From JBBQWZ01 sp038210135 (GTDB taxonomy: Bacteria; Acidobacteriota; Terriglobia; Bryobacterales; Bryobacteraceae): DNA of 64,000 bases. The position numbers and the translations under genes were made by a program. The notes under the pieces were generated by a model. That model was not told the DNA's origin, made no database searches, and saw nothing but the letters and a program-made list of their open reading frames with translations. Position 1 is the first letter of the stretch; every line of letters begins with the position of its first letter. Shown here in pieces: positions 15,599 through 23,569 of the stretch. The stretch lies in assembly GCA_038210135.1 (NCBI GenBank), contig JBBQWZ010000018.1:41250-105249 (forward strand), in the 5' to 3' direction.

Positions 15599-16165
15599 CT
15601 AGTTCTTTCGCGGACGCATGCAACAGTCAAACAGGATCTGCCATTCGGCGAGCTGGATCCGGCGGGCGGCTTCTTCGGACGGCGAGTTCGGCTGCTTCCG
15701 CGCGCGTTCGCAAAACAAGATGAACGCGAACGGGTCCCAGATGGAGCGGTGCGACCGGAACTCGGCGGCCGGCAGCTCGAGCAGGATTTCCGACGCGGCG
15801 CGCGCGACCTTCGGGAAGACAGGATGCTGGGGACCTAGCCGGCGAAACCAGTACGCGGCGTTACCAGGGTCCGGCTCCATGCGGTGCAGGAATCCATGCC
15901 AGTACGTGCCCTCGTCGTTCTTCAAGTCCTGGGCGATTTTGTGGGCCTCGTCGAATTCCGAAAAATAGATCCACAGGGCGCTGAGTGCCGATTTGGGCCG
16001 TCGCGCGTCCGGCCACGCCTTCTTGGCATCGAGCTTTTGCAGGCGGGAAGCCGCCTCGCTCGATAGGCAGCCGGAAACGACAAGCGGCATCGGTCTCAAG
16101 CCGCTTCCGTCGAGGGCGAGGATATCTGAGACAAGGGGCCCATAGGCGTTCGGATCAAAAATCAT
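15599..16165 (-). CDS. conserved hypothetical protein
   Basis: 188 residues, no signal peptide or membrane helix. Notable segments are ALSALWIYFSEFDEAHKIAQDL, EGTYWHGFLHRMEPDPGNAAYWFRR and HPVFPKV, which I associate with a helical family common in acidobacteria and planctomycetes of unknown function. Conserved His, Glu and Asp in the WHGFLHRMEPD stretch could bind a metal, but this is speculation. It directly precedes the efflux adaptor with a 5-nt gap, so the two are probably one transcript. Confidence 0.7.
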   Translation of the reverse strand: MIFDPNAYGPLVSDILALDGSGLRPMPLVVSGCLSSEAASRLQKLDAKKAWPDARRPKSALSALWIYFSEFDEAHKIAQDLKNDEGTYWHGFLHRMEPDPGNAAYWFRRLGPQHPVFPKVARAASEILLELPAAEFRSHRSIWDPFAFILFCERARKQPNSPSEEAARRIQLAEWQILFDCCMRPRKN

Positions 16166-16275
16166 TCCGAGAAGAGGTTCTGTTCCTATTGTGACATCAC
16201 CGTCAGGGGGGCGAGAGATTTGTTCGCGGCTCGGGTAGGGAGCGGCCCTCGCCTACGCTTGGGAGTTATGCCTCG

Positions 16276-16515
16276 TTAGTGGAAGGCGGCCAGAAAGCCG
16301 AAGGAGAAAGCGGCGAGGCAGGCCAGGGTGAGGCCGATTGCGAGGAGTAGGACGGTTGCTTTCCGCAGACGGACTTTGCCGGGCGGGGTTGGCGGCGGCG
16401 AGGCTTTGAGAGATCCGAGTTTCCCGATTTGGTCGTCGAGAGCCTTCTCGAGCTTGGCGGATTCCGCGGCCAGGTTCGCCGCGAGATGGGTTGCGTTACC
16501 GAATGGACTGGGCAC
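16276..16515 (-). CDS. small tail-anchored membrane protein
   Basis: 79 residues from GTG 16515, overlapping the end of the upstream coiled-coil gene by 20 bp. A short amphipathic helix (LAANLAAESAKLEKALDDQI) is followed by a Pro-rich linker and a C-terminal hydrophobic helix (ATVLLLAIGLTLACLAAFSF). The overlap and helical content suggest it works with the upstream coiled-coil protein. No family recognised; existence is moderately supported. Confidence 0.5.
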   Translation of the reverse strand: MPSPFGNATHLAANLAAESAKLEKALDDQIGKLGSLKASPPPTPPGKVRLRKATVLLLAIGLTLACLAAFSFGFLAAFH

Positions 16516-17248
16516 TGGCTTGCGGATTTCTTTGCGGAAGTTGTTTCGCGGACTGGAGCAGCTTGGGCCGCTTCGGTTCCGGCATCACCGCGAGTTTCGA
16601 GACGGCGGCGGCGTATAGGCTGAATTTGGCCTCGATTCGCTGGAAAGCGCCGCGCTGTTCGATCAGGCCGGCTTCGAGTACGGATCCGGATTCTTTGGCG
16701 GCTTCGAGCTCGACGTGCAAAGCGGCGACTTCCGCCTGATGACGCGCCTTTTCCATTTCGAGCTCCCGGTGCAGATCTTCAAAGCAGGTCTTCGGAGAGG
16801 CCGATTCGCGAGCCGATTCGAGTTCGTTGATGAGCCGCGCGATGTGCTCGCGATGCGCGGCGCGTTCACTTTCGAGTACCTGCAGGACTTCCTGCTTTTC
16901 ATTCCTCGACGCGCGCACCGTGTTTCGTTCCTCCTCGAATTGGGCGAGATCGAACTGCAGGGTGGCACGGTCAGCGTCGAGGGCGGCTTGCAATTCCTCC
17001 AGCTGCTCGCGATCCCCCGAGGGCGGAGGCTGAGGATCGAAAGGGGCATTTTCGATCGCTCGAAGAATCAGCCGGGCGTGTTCAATTTGCACTTCCTGCT
17101 GCTGGATCAATTGGCGCAGGCCGGCGGGGATTTGGCCGGACTGTTCGGCGAGCCGGGTTCGCAGGGCGGCGATTTCGTGATCTTTGGCGGCAAGCTCCTC
17201 CTGAAGTTCGGCCAGGAAATCGGAAATGCGCTGACCGGTGGAAGGCAT
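16496..17248 (-). CDS. coiled-coil protein
   Basis: The chosen ATG at 17248 (MPSTGQRISDFLAELQEEL) follows GGGGAA and gives 250 residues. The frame is open further upstream, but that part overlaps a lipoprotein gene in another frame and has Ser/Pro-rich shadow composition. Almost the whole protein is heptad-like Glu/Ala/Leu/Arg-rich helix (ELQEELAAKDHEIAALRTRL, QQEVQIEHARLILRAIE, EEERNTVRASRNEKQEVLQ, RLINELESARESA). No enzymatic motif. Probably structural or a scaffold; function unknown. Confidence 0.7.
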   Translation of the reverse strand: MPSTGQRISDFLAELQEELAAKDHEIAALRTRLAEQSGQIPAGLRQLIQQQEVQIEHARLILRAIENAPFDPQPPPSGDREQLEELQAALDADRATLQFDLAQFEEERNTVRASRNEKQEVLQVLESERAAHREHIARLINELESARESASPKTCFEDLHRELEMEKARHQAEVAALHVELEAAKESGSVLEAGLIEQRGAFQRIEAKFSLYAAAVSKLAVMPEPKRPKLLQSAKQLPQRNPQASAQSIR

Positions 17249-17288
17249 CGGTTCCCCGCGAGGTAGTAGCTGGCGGACGGGATTATTC

Positions 17289-17804
17289 TCAGTTGGGTTT
17301 GAGATCCAGGCGCGTGCGTGTTTCGCGAGGTTCGCCGCGGGCGGTGTACATCTGCTCCAGCCCAGTAATAATGACGGCGTTCGCGGTGGCGAGCTCGACC
17401 GTGAAGGTGCGCCGGAGGAACCACGAGGCACCGGAGCCGGCGTCGAAGGTGTCAAAGAAGTAGCGGGCGAATTGATCGGGAGAGGTCGCCGTGGGGATGC
17501 CTTCGTCGAAAGGCGCGAGCATGGCTTGTTCGACGGCGGCGTTGAGTTTGGCTTTGACGGCTTCGGTCGGGGCGACGACGAATTCGGGATATTCGATGCG
17601 GACGGTGGCGCAGTCCGGTTTGCCGTCTTCAAGACACCCGGGCAAAGCCTTTTCATAGACGCGAGTTTCAAAGCGGATGCGGAGCGGCGCGGGAGCGGGC
17701 GGTCCGCAGGCGGCAAGCAGGAGCGCGACGGCGAGGATGGCAACGATGGGGATTATGGAGACGATGGGAACGATGGAGACGATGGAGATGATGAGCCGCC
17801 GCAA
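17289..17804 (-). CDS. putative lipoprotein (DUF3298/DUF4163-like)
   Basis: A TTG at 17804 gives MRRLIISIVSIVPIV, a long hydrophobic signal ending in the lipobox LLLAAC-G, so Cys33 would be lipidated; about 171 residues in all. The mature part (RFETRVYEKALPGCLEDGKPDCATVRIEYPEF, then VKAKLNAAVEQAML, and VELATANAVIITGLEQMYTARG) resembles DUF3298/DUF4163 lipoproteins. The signal region is encoded by a GATGGnnAC-like minisatellite at 17735-17795, so its length may vary between strains. No Shine-Dalgarno was found, so the start is uncertain. Confidence 0.6.
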   Translation of the reverse strand: MRRLIISIVSIVPIVSIIPIVAILAVALLLAACGPPAPAPLRIRFETRVYEKALPGCLEDGKPDCATVRIEYPEFVVAPTEAVKAKLNAAVEQAMLAPFDEGIPTATSPDQFARYFFDTFDAGSGASWFLRRTFTVELATANAVIITGLEQMYTARGEPRETRTRLDLKPN

Positions 17805-17874
17805 AGGGGGATCGTAGCATGCTGCGTCCAGTTTGGTGAGCGCGATCTGAGGTCGCGCACTCGCACCGCGCGCA

Positions 17875-17970
17875 TTGAACCCGGAGCGTAAGCGACGGGA
17901 CTTGCAATCTCCACCCACACTCTTACGATCGCGCCTCGATAAGAGTCCCGTCGCTGACGCTCCGGGTTCA
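17875..17970. repeat. inverted pair of A-type dispersed repeats
   Basis: A forward copy at 17875-17901 and a reverse copy at 17945-17970 face each other across about 43 bp, so the transcript could fold into a long stem. The reverse copy supplies the TGA stop codon of the lysoplasmalogenase gene (17968-17970). Confidence 0.85.
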
Positions 17971-18603
17971 GGCCGGATGGGAGGGCCGGTTGTTGGCGCT
18001 GAGGACTCCTAGGGCCAAGCCGTATTGGCCCAGAACGTAGGTGGACCACACTAACCAGCCTCGCAGGGGAACGGGTCCGACGAATTTGTTGGCGGCGAGA
18101 ATGGAGTCGGAAATGAGGAAGAGAAGGGCTCCGGCGATGACCCATTCGGGACGGATTTTGGAGGCGATGCTGGTCACGGCCATGGCGGTGATCGCGGCCA
18201 TATAAGCCCACACCGGGATGACGAGATTGCCGAGATACGGAGTCAGCCAGAGCGCGAAGGCGACGCTGTAGGCGGCGACCACGATCATCATCGCGAGCTG
18301 CTGCCGGTCGGGTGCGGTGGTCCGTTTTCTCAGGAACAGGGTCGAGTATACGAGATGTGCGCAGAGGAACGAAGCGAGTCCGACAGGGAATAGCGAGGGG
18401 GCAATGTCGAGGAGGATGTCGCCCAGGCTGGAGAAGGCGAGGGCAATCGCCAGAAGGGGTTCGGCGCGCTGCCAGGCCAAAAGGGCCAAGGGAGCGATGG
18501 AGAGTCCTTTGAGCAGGACGACGCCGGGATAGGGCTGCCAGGGAATGGTGAGGAAGTAGAGGACGCTGGCGATGATCGAGACAAGCAGCGGCACGGAAAG
18601 CAT
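17968..18603 (-). CDS. lysoplasmalogenase (YhhN family)
   Basis: 211 residues with about eight hydrophobic helices covering the whole length. YhhN/TMEM86 signatures are present: AFSSLGDILLDI with the key Asp residues, HLVYSTLF, and GALLFLISDSILAANKF near the C-terminus. The family hydrolyses the vinyl-ether bond of lysoplasmalogens in the membrane. The start at ATG 18603 gives MLSVPLLVSIIASVLYFL. The stop codon lies inside a dispersed repeat, so the last few residues (NRPSHPA) may be repeat-derived. Confidence 0.85.
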   Translation of the reverse strand: MLSVPLLVSIIASVLYFLTIPWQPYPGVVLLKGLSIAPLALLAWQRAEPLLAIALAFSSLGDILLDIAPSLFPVGLASFLCAHLVYSTLFLRKRTTAPDRQQLAMMIVVAAYSVAFALWLTPYLGNLVIPVWAYMAAITAMAVTSIASKIRPEWVIAGALLFLISDSILAANKFVGPVPLRGWLVWSTYVLGQYGLALGVLSANNRPSHPA

Positions 18604-18630
18604 TCCGTCAGATGTTAGCGTGTTTCCTCA

Positions 18631-18720
18631 GTTATGCACAGGCCGGAGGCCTATGCGAGGGTTGTGCACAGGCCGGAGGCCCATGCGAGGGTTGTGCACA
18701 GGCCGGAGGCCCATGCCACC
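18631..18720. repeat. 30-bp tandem repeat, 3 copies
   Basis: Copies begin at 18631, 18661 and 18691. Each contains GTTRTGCACAGGCCGGAGGC then CYATGCGAGG, with one or two differences; the third copy has an altered end followed by a further GGAGGCC. The unit contains the palindromic core GGCCGGAGGCC. No gene is present between 18604 and 18750. Confidence 0.9.
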
Positions 18721-18750
18721 GGAGGCCTTTGTTACCCGCGCCTCGATGAG

Positions 18751-19959
18751 CTAATTGGTGACGACGCCGTAGTAGCGGCCCATCCAATAGGGAAGGATGT
18801 AGTCGAGGCCGGCTCCCTCAATCGTGCCGTCGCCGCCACCGGCGAATTGGAAGGGACTTCTTTGCCAGGTGAAATCGGTAGTGGGGCGCTTGTCAACCGG
18901 AATTGGCTGACACGCGTGATCGTAGCACTGCGCGTATTGGCCGGTGACATCTGTGTAGGGATTGCGGTCCGGGCGTTGGAGCCAAAGGTCGAGGAAAGCC
19001 CGCGCGTCGGCGTCGCGCTTGGGATTATCGGGGCCGTTAATGGCGCGGTCGATCAGGTTGAAGAACGCGTTTTGGTGATCGTCGGTGGTGTTGCGCAGGA
19101 TGTCGAAGGCGCGCTGATAGGATATGCGGACCCAGAAGGAATCGCCGCTGGTAAGCAAGTCCCAGAAGGTGATGTGATCGAGGTTGAATTTGAAGTAGCT
19201 GTTGTAGGGATCGGTGACTTCAAGGGCGATGGGCGCGATGGCCGCGGCGGAGCTGAAGGTGCTGAGGCTCTTATAAGCGTTCGCGAATTTGCCGTTGACG
19301 CGGCGGCCTAATTTCAGCAGCGCAAGTTGCTGATCGGCGCGTCCGGCGAAGGTGGTGACGACGGTTCCGTCGGGCATGCGGATCAGCCAATGATCGCTTT
19401 GCAAACGGTCCAGCAGGCGGGTAGTCAGCCAGGCGGCGGCATCGTGGACGTCCTGCGAATCGGTGAGATTCCAAGCGGCGGTGAGTCCGAAGAAGACGCC
19501 GATGTATTGGTCGCGCGAAGTGTTGCCGATCCATATATATTTTTTCCCGTCGAACAGTCCGGTGTGGACTCCGTTGTGGCTTTCCTCGCCGGTGATCCAG
19601 TTGGCGTACGGAGAATTTTCAGGGAAGGCGCAGCGGGCGAGCACGTCGGTGCCGGTGACGTCGAGCAGCATGCGGATGCCCTGCAGCGCGTCCATGATGT
19701 TCTTGTGCGCTTCGGCAGATCTGGTTACGGCATAGCGGAAGGACTCGGCGGCGATGTAGTGCCCGGTCCAGAGAGCGGAGTCGCCGCAGCGGGAGTATCC
19801 GGCGATGTCGTTCGAATCACGCGTCGTGTACGCGGGATCGACGATAGTGCCATAGGGGAGGTGGCGGTTCAGGATGCGTGCTTCGATGGCCAGCGCGTCC
19901 TTCTCGGCGGCACCGGCGAGGAAGGGGATGGCGAGTGCGACGAGGAACAGCTTCTTCAC
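18751..19959 (-). CDS. secreted hypothetical protein
   Basis: GTG 19959 (MKKLFLVALAIPFLAGAA) is preceded by AGGTGGTG eight bases upstream and starts a standard signal peptide, so I prefer it to the GTGs at 19971 and 19968; 402 residues. The mature protein is helix-rich with repeated aromatic and His segments (GDSALWTGHYIAAESFRYAV, ESHNGVHTGLFDGKKYIWIGNTSRDQYIG, AAWLTTRLLDRLQSDHWLIRM, FNLDHITFWDLL). It may be an alpha/alpha-toroid such as seen in polysaccharide-active enzymes, but no family is recognised. No neighbours suggest a pathway. Confidence 0.7.
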   Translation of the reverse strand: MKKLFLVALAIPFLAGAAEKDALAIEARILNRHLPYGTIVDPAYTTRDSNDIAGYSRCGDSALWTGHYIAAESFRYAVTRSAEAHKNIMDALQGIRMLLDVTGTDVLARCAFPENSPYANWITGEESHNGVHTGLFDGKKYIWIGNTSRDQYIGVFFGLTAAWNLTDSQDVHDAAAWLTTRLLDRLQSDHWLIRMPDGTVVTTFAGRADQQLALLKLGRRVNGKFANAYKSLSTFSSAAAIAPIALEVTDPYNSYFKFNLDHITFWDLLTSGDSFWVRISYQRAFDILRNTTDDHQNAFFNLIDRAINGPDNPKRDADARAFLDLWLQRPDRNPYTDVTGQYAQCYDHACQPIPVDKRPTTDFTWQRSPFQFAGGGDGTIEGAGLDYILPYWMGRYYGVVTN

Positions 19960-20094
19960 AAAAGTCACCACCTAGCTATGATGCCTGGGAGCGGCCGGGC
20001 GTTCCGTAAAGGTTCTTTCATTGTTGGAGGGATGGGGGCACTCACCGCGCGGCAATTCGTGCCGCTTCGTGCGCGACGCCCTTTCAAAAACGGT

Positions 20095-20121
20095 TTGAAC
20101 CCCGACCGTCAGGGAGGGGAC
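20095..20121 (+). repeat. B-type dispersed repeat copy
   Basis: TTGAACCCCGACCGT followed by CAGGGAGGGGAC. It lies between the secreted protein gene and the convergent end of the EmrE-like pair; 19960-20146 otherwise holds no gene. Confidence 0.8.
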
Positions 20122-20146
20122 CCAACTCGGTCGCACCCAAACTCGT

Positions 20147-20521
20147 TTAGCCGTTGGCTAAGCTGAGGAGAACGATTCCGCCCAGGATGAGGCCGACTCC
20201 GGCCACTTTGTTGCGGGTGATCGGTTCGCCGAAGAAGAGGCGCGACCAGACCATGGTCCAGAGATAGCCTAGCGACACGAGTGGGTAGAGGATGCTGAGC
20301 TGGCCGTTGCGCACGCCCCAGACGAAGAAGACGGAGGACACCAGGTAGGCCGCGGCTCCGGCGACCAGGCGCCAGTTTGTGATGAGGCCCACGATGGTCA
20401 TCTGCATGCGGCTGGAACTGGCTTTGAGCAGCACGCTGGCGAACGAGCCAATGATCGAGGCGATGAACACCAGAATCATGGACGACAGCGGCGTCTTGAC
20501 GACGGCGACGGCGGCTTGCAT
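20147..20521 (-). CDS. EmrE-like (EamA/SMR-fold) four-helix transporter subunit, second of a pair
   Basis: 124 residues from ATG 20521, starting 2 nt after the stop of the paired gene. Four hydrophobic helices (SSMILVFIASIIGSFASVLL, LVAGAAAYLVSSVFFVWGV, LSILYPLVSLGYLWTMVWS, NKVAGVGLILGGIVLLSLAN) match one half of a DMT transporter. Two such halves encoded side by side usually form an antiparallel heterodimer, as in ArnE/ArnF or paired SMR exporters. Substrate unknown. Confidence 0.8.
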   Translation of the reverse strand: MQAAVAVVKTPLSSMILVFIASIIGSFASVLLKASSSRMQMTIVGLITNWRLVAGAAAYLVSSVFFVWGVRNGQLSILYPLVSLGYLWTMVWSRLFFGEPITRNKVAGVGLILGGIVLLSLANG

Positions 20522-20523
20522 GG

Positions 20524-20907
20524 TCAGCTCTTCGATCCTCGTCCGAGGACGGCGACCCCGAGGACAATGGTGGCGAGCCCGGCGATTTTGAGCGGAGTCA
20601 TGCTCTCGTGGAAGATGAGCACCGAGAGGATTCCGACCCAGACATACGTCACCGAGATGATGGGATAAATTGACGACAGTTCGCCGTGGCGCAGAGCGAG
20701 CGTCAGCAGGATCAGGTTGACGCCGTAACAGGCATAGGCCGCGATCAGGGGGACGTTGGTGAGCAGGCTCATCATGGCTTCGCTCAAAGTCGCGGGTTGG
20801 ATTTTGCCGGCGCCGATCTTCATCAGCACTTGAGCGGCGGCTCCAAACACGGTGCAACAGAGAACCAGCAGCAGGGATTGTCGGTGATTGGCGGCGGCAG
20901 TATTCAA
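20524..20907 (-). CDS. EmrE-like (EamA/SMR-fold) four-helix transporter subunit, first of a pair
   Basis: About 127 residues if started at TTG 20907; the frame is open to 21003 but the extra part overlaps the divergent phosphofructokinase start, so it is unlikely. A GGAAGGG lies directly before the TTG, closer than usual, leaving the start uncertain. Four helices are visible (LLLVLCCTVFGAAAQVLM, LIAAYACYGVNLILLTLAL, YPIISVTYVWVGILSVLIF, IAGLATIVLGVAVLG). The IYPI/YVWV pattern mirrors YPLV/YLWT in its partner, suggesting a gene duplication and heterodimer. Confidence 0.75.
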   Translation of the reverse strand: MNTAAANHRQSLLLVLCCTVFGAAAQVLMKIGAGKIQPATLSEAMMSLLTNVPLIAAYACYGVNLILLTLALRHGELSSIYPIISVTYVWVGILSVLIFHESMTPLKIAGLATIVLGVAVLGRGSKS

Positions 20908-20991
20908 ACCCTTCCATGATATCCGACGGACGGCGGCGGAATGTTGCCCGCGCTCGATGGCGTTGCCGTTAAGGTCGATAGAATAATAGCG

Positions 20992-22155
20992 ATGGCAACT
21001 CAACGGATCGGTATTCTCACTGGCGGCGGAGATGTTCCCGGATTGAACTCAGTGATCAAGAGTGTGACCTACGGCGCGTCGGAGTACGGTCGGCAGGTGG
21101 TCGGCATCCGCCGCGGCTGGGAAGGCTTGACGCACTTGAATATCGAGGATCCGGCGAGCGTGGGGCGGTATGTTCTTCCGCTCGACCGGCAAAATACTCG
21201 GCGGATCGATCGGACCGGCGGCACGTTTCTGCATTCGAGCCGGACCAATCCGTCGAAGATGAAGAAGCTGCCGGACCACTTGATGGGCTCGCTGACGCCC
21301 AATGAAAACGGCCAGTACGACATGAGTCCGGTGGTGCTGAAGAATCTGGAAGCGCTAAAGCTGGATTACCTGGTCGCGATCGGCGGCGACGATACGCTGA
21401 GCTACGCGGCGAAGCTGGACGCGCTCGGCTTTCCCGTGGTGGCGGTTCCGAAAACGATGGACAACGATGTCCGCAACACGGAATACTGCATTGGCTTTTC
21501 GACGGCGATCACCCGGGCGACCGATTCCATCCAGCGGCAGCGCACGACGGTGGGTTCGCACGAGCGCATCGGGATTTTCCGCGTGTTCGGGCGCGACGCC
21601 GGACATACGGCGCTCTATACGGCGTACGTCACGTCGATCCGCTGCTGTATTCCCGAATACAAATTCAATCTCGAAAAACTGATCGCGATGCTGCTCGAAG
21701 AGAAGCGCAACAATCCGAGCAACTACGTGCTGATGGTGATGTCCGAAGGCGCGGAATGGGACGGCTATAAAGTCCAGGAATACGGCGAGGCCGACGATTA
21801 CGGGCATCGCAAGAAGCTGAACGTCGGCGAGGCGTTGAGCGACCAGATCAAGGCGCGGACAGGCGAGGAGACGATCGTCAGCGATCTGACCTACGACTTG
21901 CGCTCGGGCGATCCGGATTTCGTCGACAAGCTGATCGCGGGCACCTTCGGCACGATGGCGCTCGAAGCGGTGATCATGGGCAAGCACGGTGTGATGTCGG
22001 CGCTCGTCGAGGGCCGGTATACGATGGCGGCGATACCGGATCCGAAGCTGGGTCCACGCGGCGTCGATATCCCGTCGATGTACAACACCGAGCGGTACCG
22101 GCCGATTTACGCGAATAAAGAAGGGTTCCCGATTTTCCTGGCGCGGGCAAATTAG
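20992..22155 (+). CDS. 6-phosphofructokinase, pyrophosphate-type signature
   Basis: 387 residues from ATG 20992 (MATQRIGILTGGGDVPGLN). The PFK glycine-rich start is followed by IGGDDTLSYA and VPKTMDNDVRNTEYCIGFSTA. Asp after GGD (rather than Gly) and Lys in PKTMDND are the residues that distinguish pyrophosphate-using from ATP-using PFKs. GIFRVFGRDAGHTALYTAY and the MSEGAEW segment complete the active site. It should interconvert fructose 6-phosphate and fructose 1,6-bisphosphate in glycolysis/gluconeogenesis. It is transcribed divergently from the EmrE-like pair, and the methyltransferase gene follows after 12 bp. Confidence 0.92.
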   Translation: MATQRIGILTGGGDVPGLNSVIKSVTYGASEYGRQVVGIRRGWEGLTHLNIEDPASVGRYVLPLDRQNTRRIDRTGGTFLHSSRTNPSKMKKLPDHLMGSLTPNENGQYDMSPVVLKNLEALKLDYLVAIGGDDTLSYAAKLDALGFPVVAVPKTMDNDVRNTEYCIGFSTAITRATDSIQRQRTTVGSHERIGIFRVFGRDAGHTALYTAYVTSIRCCIPEYKFNLEKLIAMLLEEKRNNPSNYVLMVMSEGAEWDGYKVQEYGEADDYGHRKKLNVGEALSDQIKARTGEETIVSDLTYDLRSGDPDFVDKLIAGTFGTMALEAVIMGKHGVMSALVEGRYTMAAIPDPKLGPRGVDIPSMYNTERYRPIYANKEGFPIFLARAN

Positions 22156-22167
22156 GTCGCCGGCCTG

Positions 22168-22797
22168 ATGGACTGGCTTCGGCGATACCTGCAGCCCGCG
22201 CGGCCTTCGACCGCTGAGATCCGCCGTTACTTCGAGGACGCGGCTCGGGATGAGGAGCATTATCCGACGACCATCGATCCTCGGATTTATCACGTCAAGC
22301 TGGTGCTCGAGCATCTGGGCGATGTGGCGGGCAAGCGGGTCGCGGACGTAGGGTGCGGCAAAGGGCGTTTCGCGCGGATTCTTCAGGAGCGCTCGCCCGG
22401 CGTGAAAATCTGCGCGCTGGATCTGGCCGAGAACATGCTGCGGCACGTTCCGGCGGGGGTCGATCGCTGCATGGCTTCGATGACGGCGCTGCCGCTCGCG
22501 ACCTCGAGTTGCGATGGCGCGTACGCGACCGAATCGCTCGAGCACGCGGTGGATATTCAGAAAGCGGTCGCGGAGCTGTGCCGCATCGTGAAGCCCGGCG
22601 GGCGGATCGTCATTATCGATAAAAACAAGCGGAAGTGGGGCAAGCTCGAAACTCCGCGTTGGGAGAAGTGGTTCGGGCGGAACGAGCTCGAGAAGCTGCT
22701 CGGGGCGCATTGCAGTCACGTCGAGAGCCGCGAGATTTCCTATTGGGAAGACGTGGCTCCCGATGGTTTATTTCTGGCGTGGACGGCGATTAAGTGA
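22168..22797 (+). CDS. class I SAM-dependent methyltransferase
   Basis: 209 residues. Motif I is clear (VADVGCGKGRFARILQE), followed by ICALDLAENMLRHVP, the MASMTALPLATSSCDGAYATESLEH segment of the UbiE/COQ5-like Methyltransf_11 fold, and IVKPGGRIVIIDKNK. The C-terminus (VESREISYWEDVAPDGLFLAW) is beta-rich. Substrate unknown. It starts 12 bp after the PFK stop and is probably co-transcribed. Confidence 0.85.
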   Translation: MDWLRRYLQPARPSTAEIRRYFEDAARDEEHYPTTIDPRIYHVKLVLEHLGDVAGKRVADVGCGKGRFARILQERSPGVKICALDLAENMLRHVPAGVDRCMASMTALPLATSSCDGAYATESLEHAVDIQKAVAELCRIVKPGGRIVIIDKNKRKWGKLETPRWEKWFGRNELEKLLGAHCSHVESREISYWEDVAPDGLFLAWTAIK

Positions 22798-22801
22798 TGC
22801 G

Positions 22802-23533
22802 CTAATTCGCCGGGACGGGCGGGAAACTGCCCTCGGCGGCGTACCAGGTAAACCATTCGACCTTCATGATGCCGCGGCTCAGGAAGGCGTCCTTCTCGAG
22901 GATCGCTTTGGCTTCATCGAGCGTGGTGGCGAAGACGCCGATGCCGGCCAAGTCGCCTCCGTCGGTGACGGGTCCCGCCAAAAGAATCTTGCCGGCGCGA
23001 TGATTGGCGGTGATGCCATCAAGGTGCTGCTTGGCATACGAGGCCATATCCTCGGGCTTGGTGGCGGCCATATTCGGCCCGCGGCGAAACAGCGCTAGCT
23101 GGTAGGCGACCATTTTCGTCTTCGCGTTCGGATTGGCGGCGTGTTCGGCTTTGTAGGTTTCGCCGATTCCTTTGTAGGAATACCAGGGATGCGACTCCAT
23201 CGTGAACAGGCCGTTTTTCACTGTTGGATCGGCGTCGGCGAGTTCCTTGGCTTTCGCCATGCCCGCCTTGAAGACGAAGATTCCGCGGAGGCGCGACAGG
23301 GGGGCATTGGCCGGTCCAGCGGCGGCCAGCGCGCCCTCATCAGCCATCGCCTGGATATGGGCCATGTGCCCTTCCATGATCCTGCCACTGTCTTCCTTCG
23401 ACAGAGTGGGCGCGTCGGTGCGCGACCAGATCAGAGTAAAGACGTAGTTGTCCATCGTCTTCGGGTCGGGCTGAGCGAAAGCGCTCGAACTGAGCAGGAG
23501 GAAGCTGGCAAGCAGGGTACGCATCGTTTTCAT
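22802..23533 (-). CDS. secreted protein with two YCII-like domains
   Basis: 243 residues from ATG 23533 (MKTMRTLLASFLLLSSSAFA, signal peptide); ATG 23524 is also possible. Two YCII-type ferredoxin-like modules are seen, at about 30-115 (NYVFTLIWSRTDA ... HMAHIQAMADEGALAAAGPA ... AKELADADPTVKNG) and 140-235 (MVAYQLALFRRGPN ... HLDGITANHRAGKILLAGPV ... AKAILEKDAFLSRG). YCII domains carry a conserved His/Asp pair suggestive of catalysis, but function is unknown. It converges on the methyltransferase gene. Confidence 0.75.
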   Translation of the reverse strand: MKTMRTLLASFLLLSSSAFAQPDPKTMDNYVFTLIWSRTDAPTLSKEDSGRIMEGHMAHIQAMADEGALAAAGPANAPLSRLRGIFVFKAGMAKAKELADADPTVKNGLFTMESHPWYSYKGIGETYKAEHAANPNAKTKMVAYQLALFRRGPNMAATKPEDMASYAKQHLDGITANHRAGKILLAGPVTDGGDLAGIGVFATTLDEAKAILEKDAFLSRGIMKVEWFTWYAAEGSFPPVPAN

Positions 23534-23569
23534 ATTAAACAGCGGATCCAAATCCTGTAGAACTTTTTT

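Noticed and set aside
16496..17743. Long minus-strand open frame starting at 17743
   Set aside because: The part upstream of 17248 overlaps the lipoprotein gene in another frame and has Ser/Pro/Arg-rich shadow composition; the real coiled-coil gene has its own ATG and GGGGAA at 17248.
18631..18720. Possible CRISPR array
   Set aside because: Only three contiguous 30-bp units without spacers.
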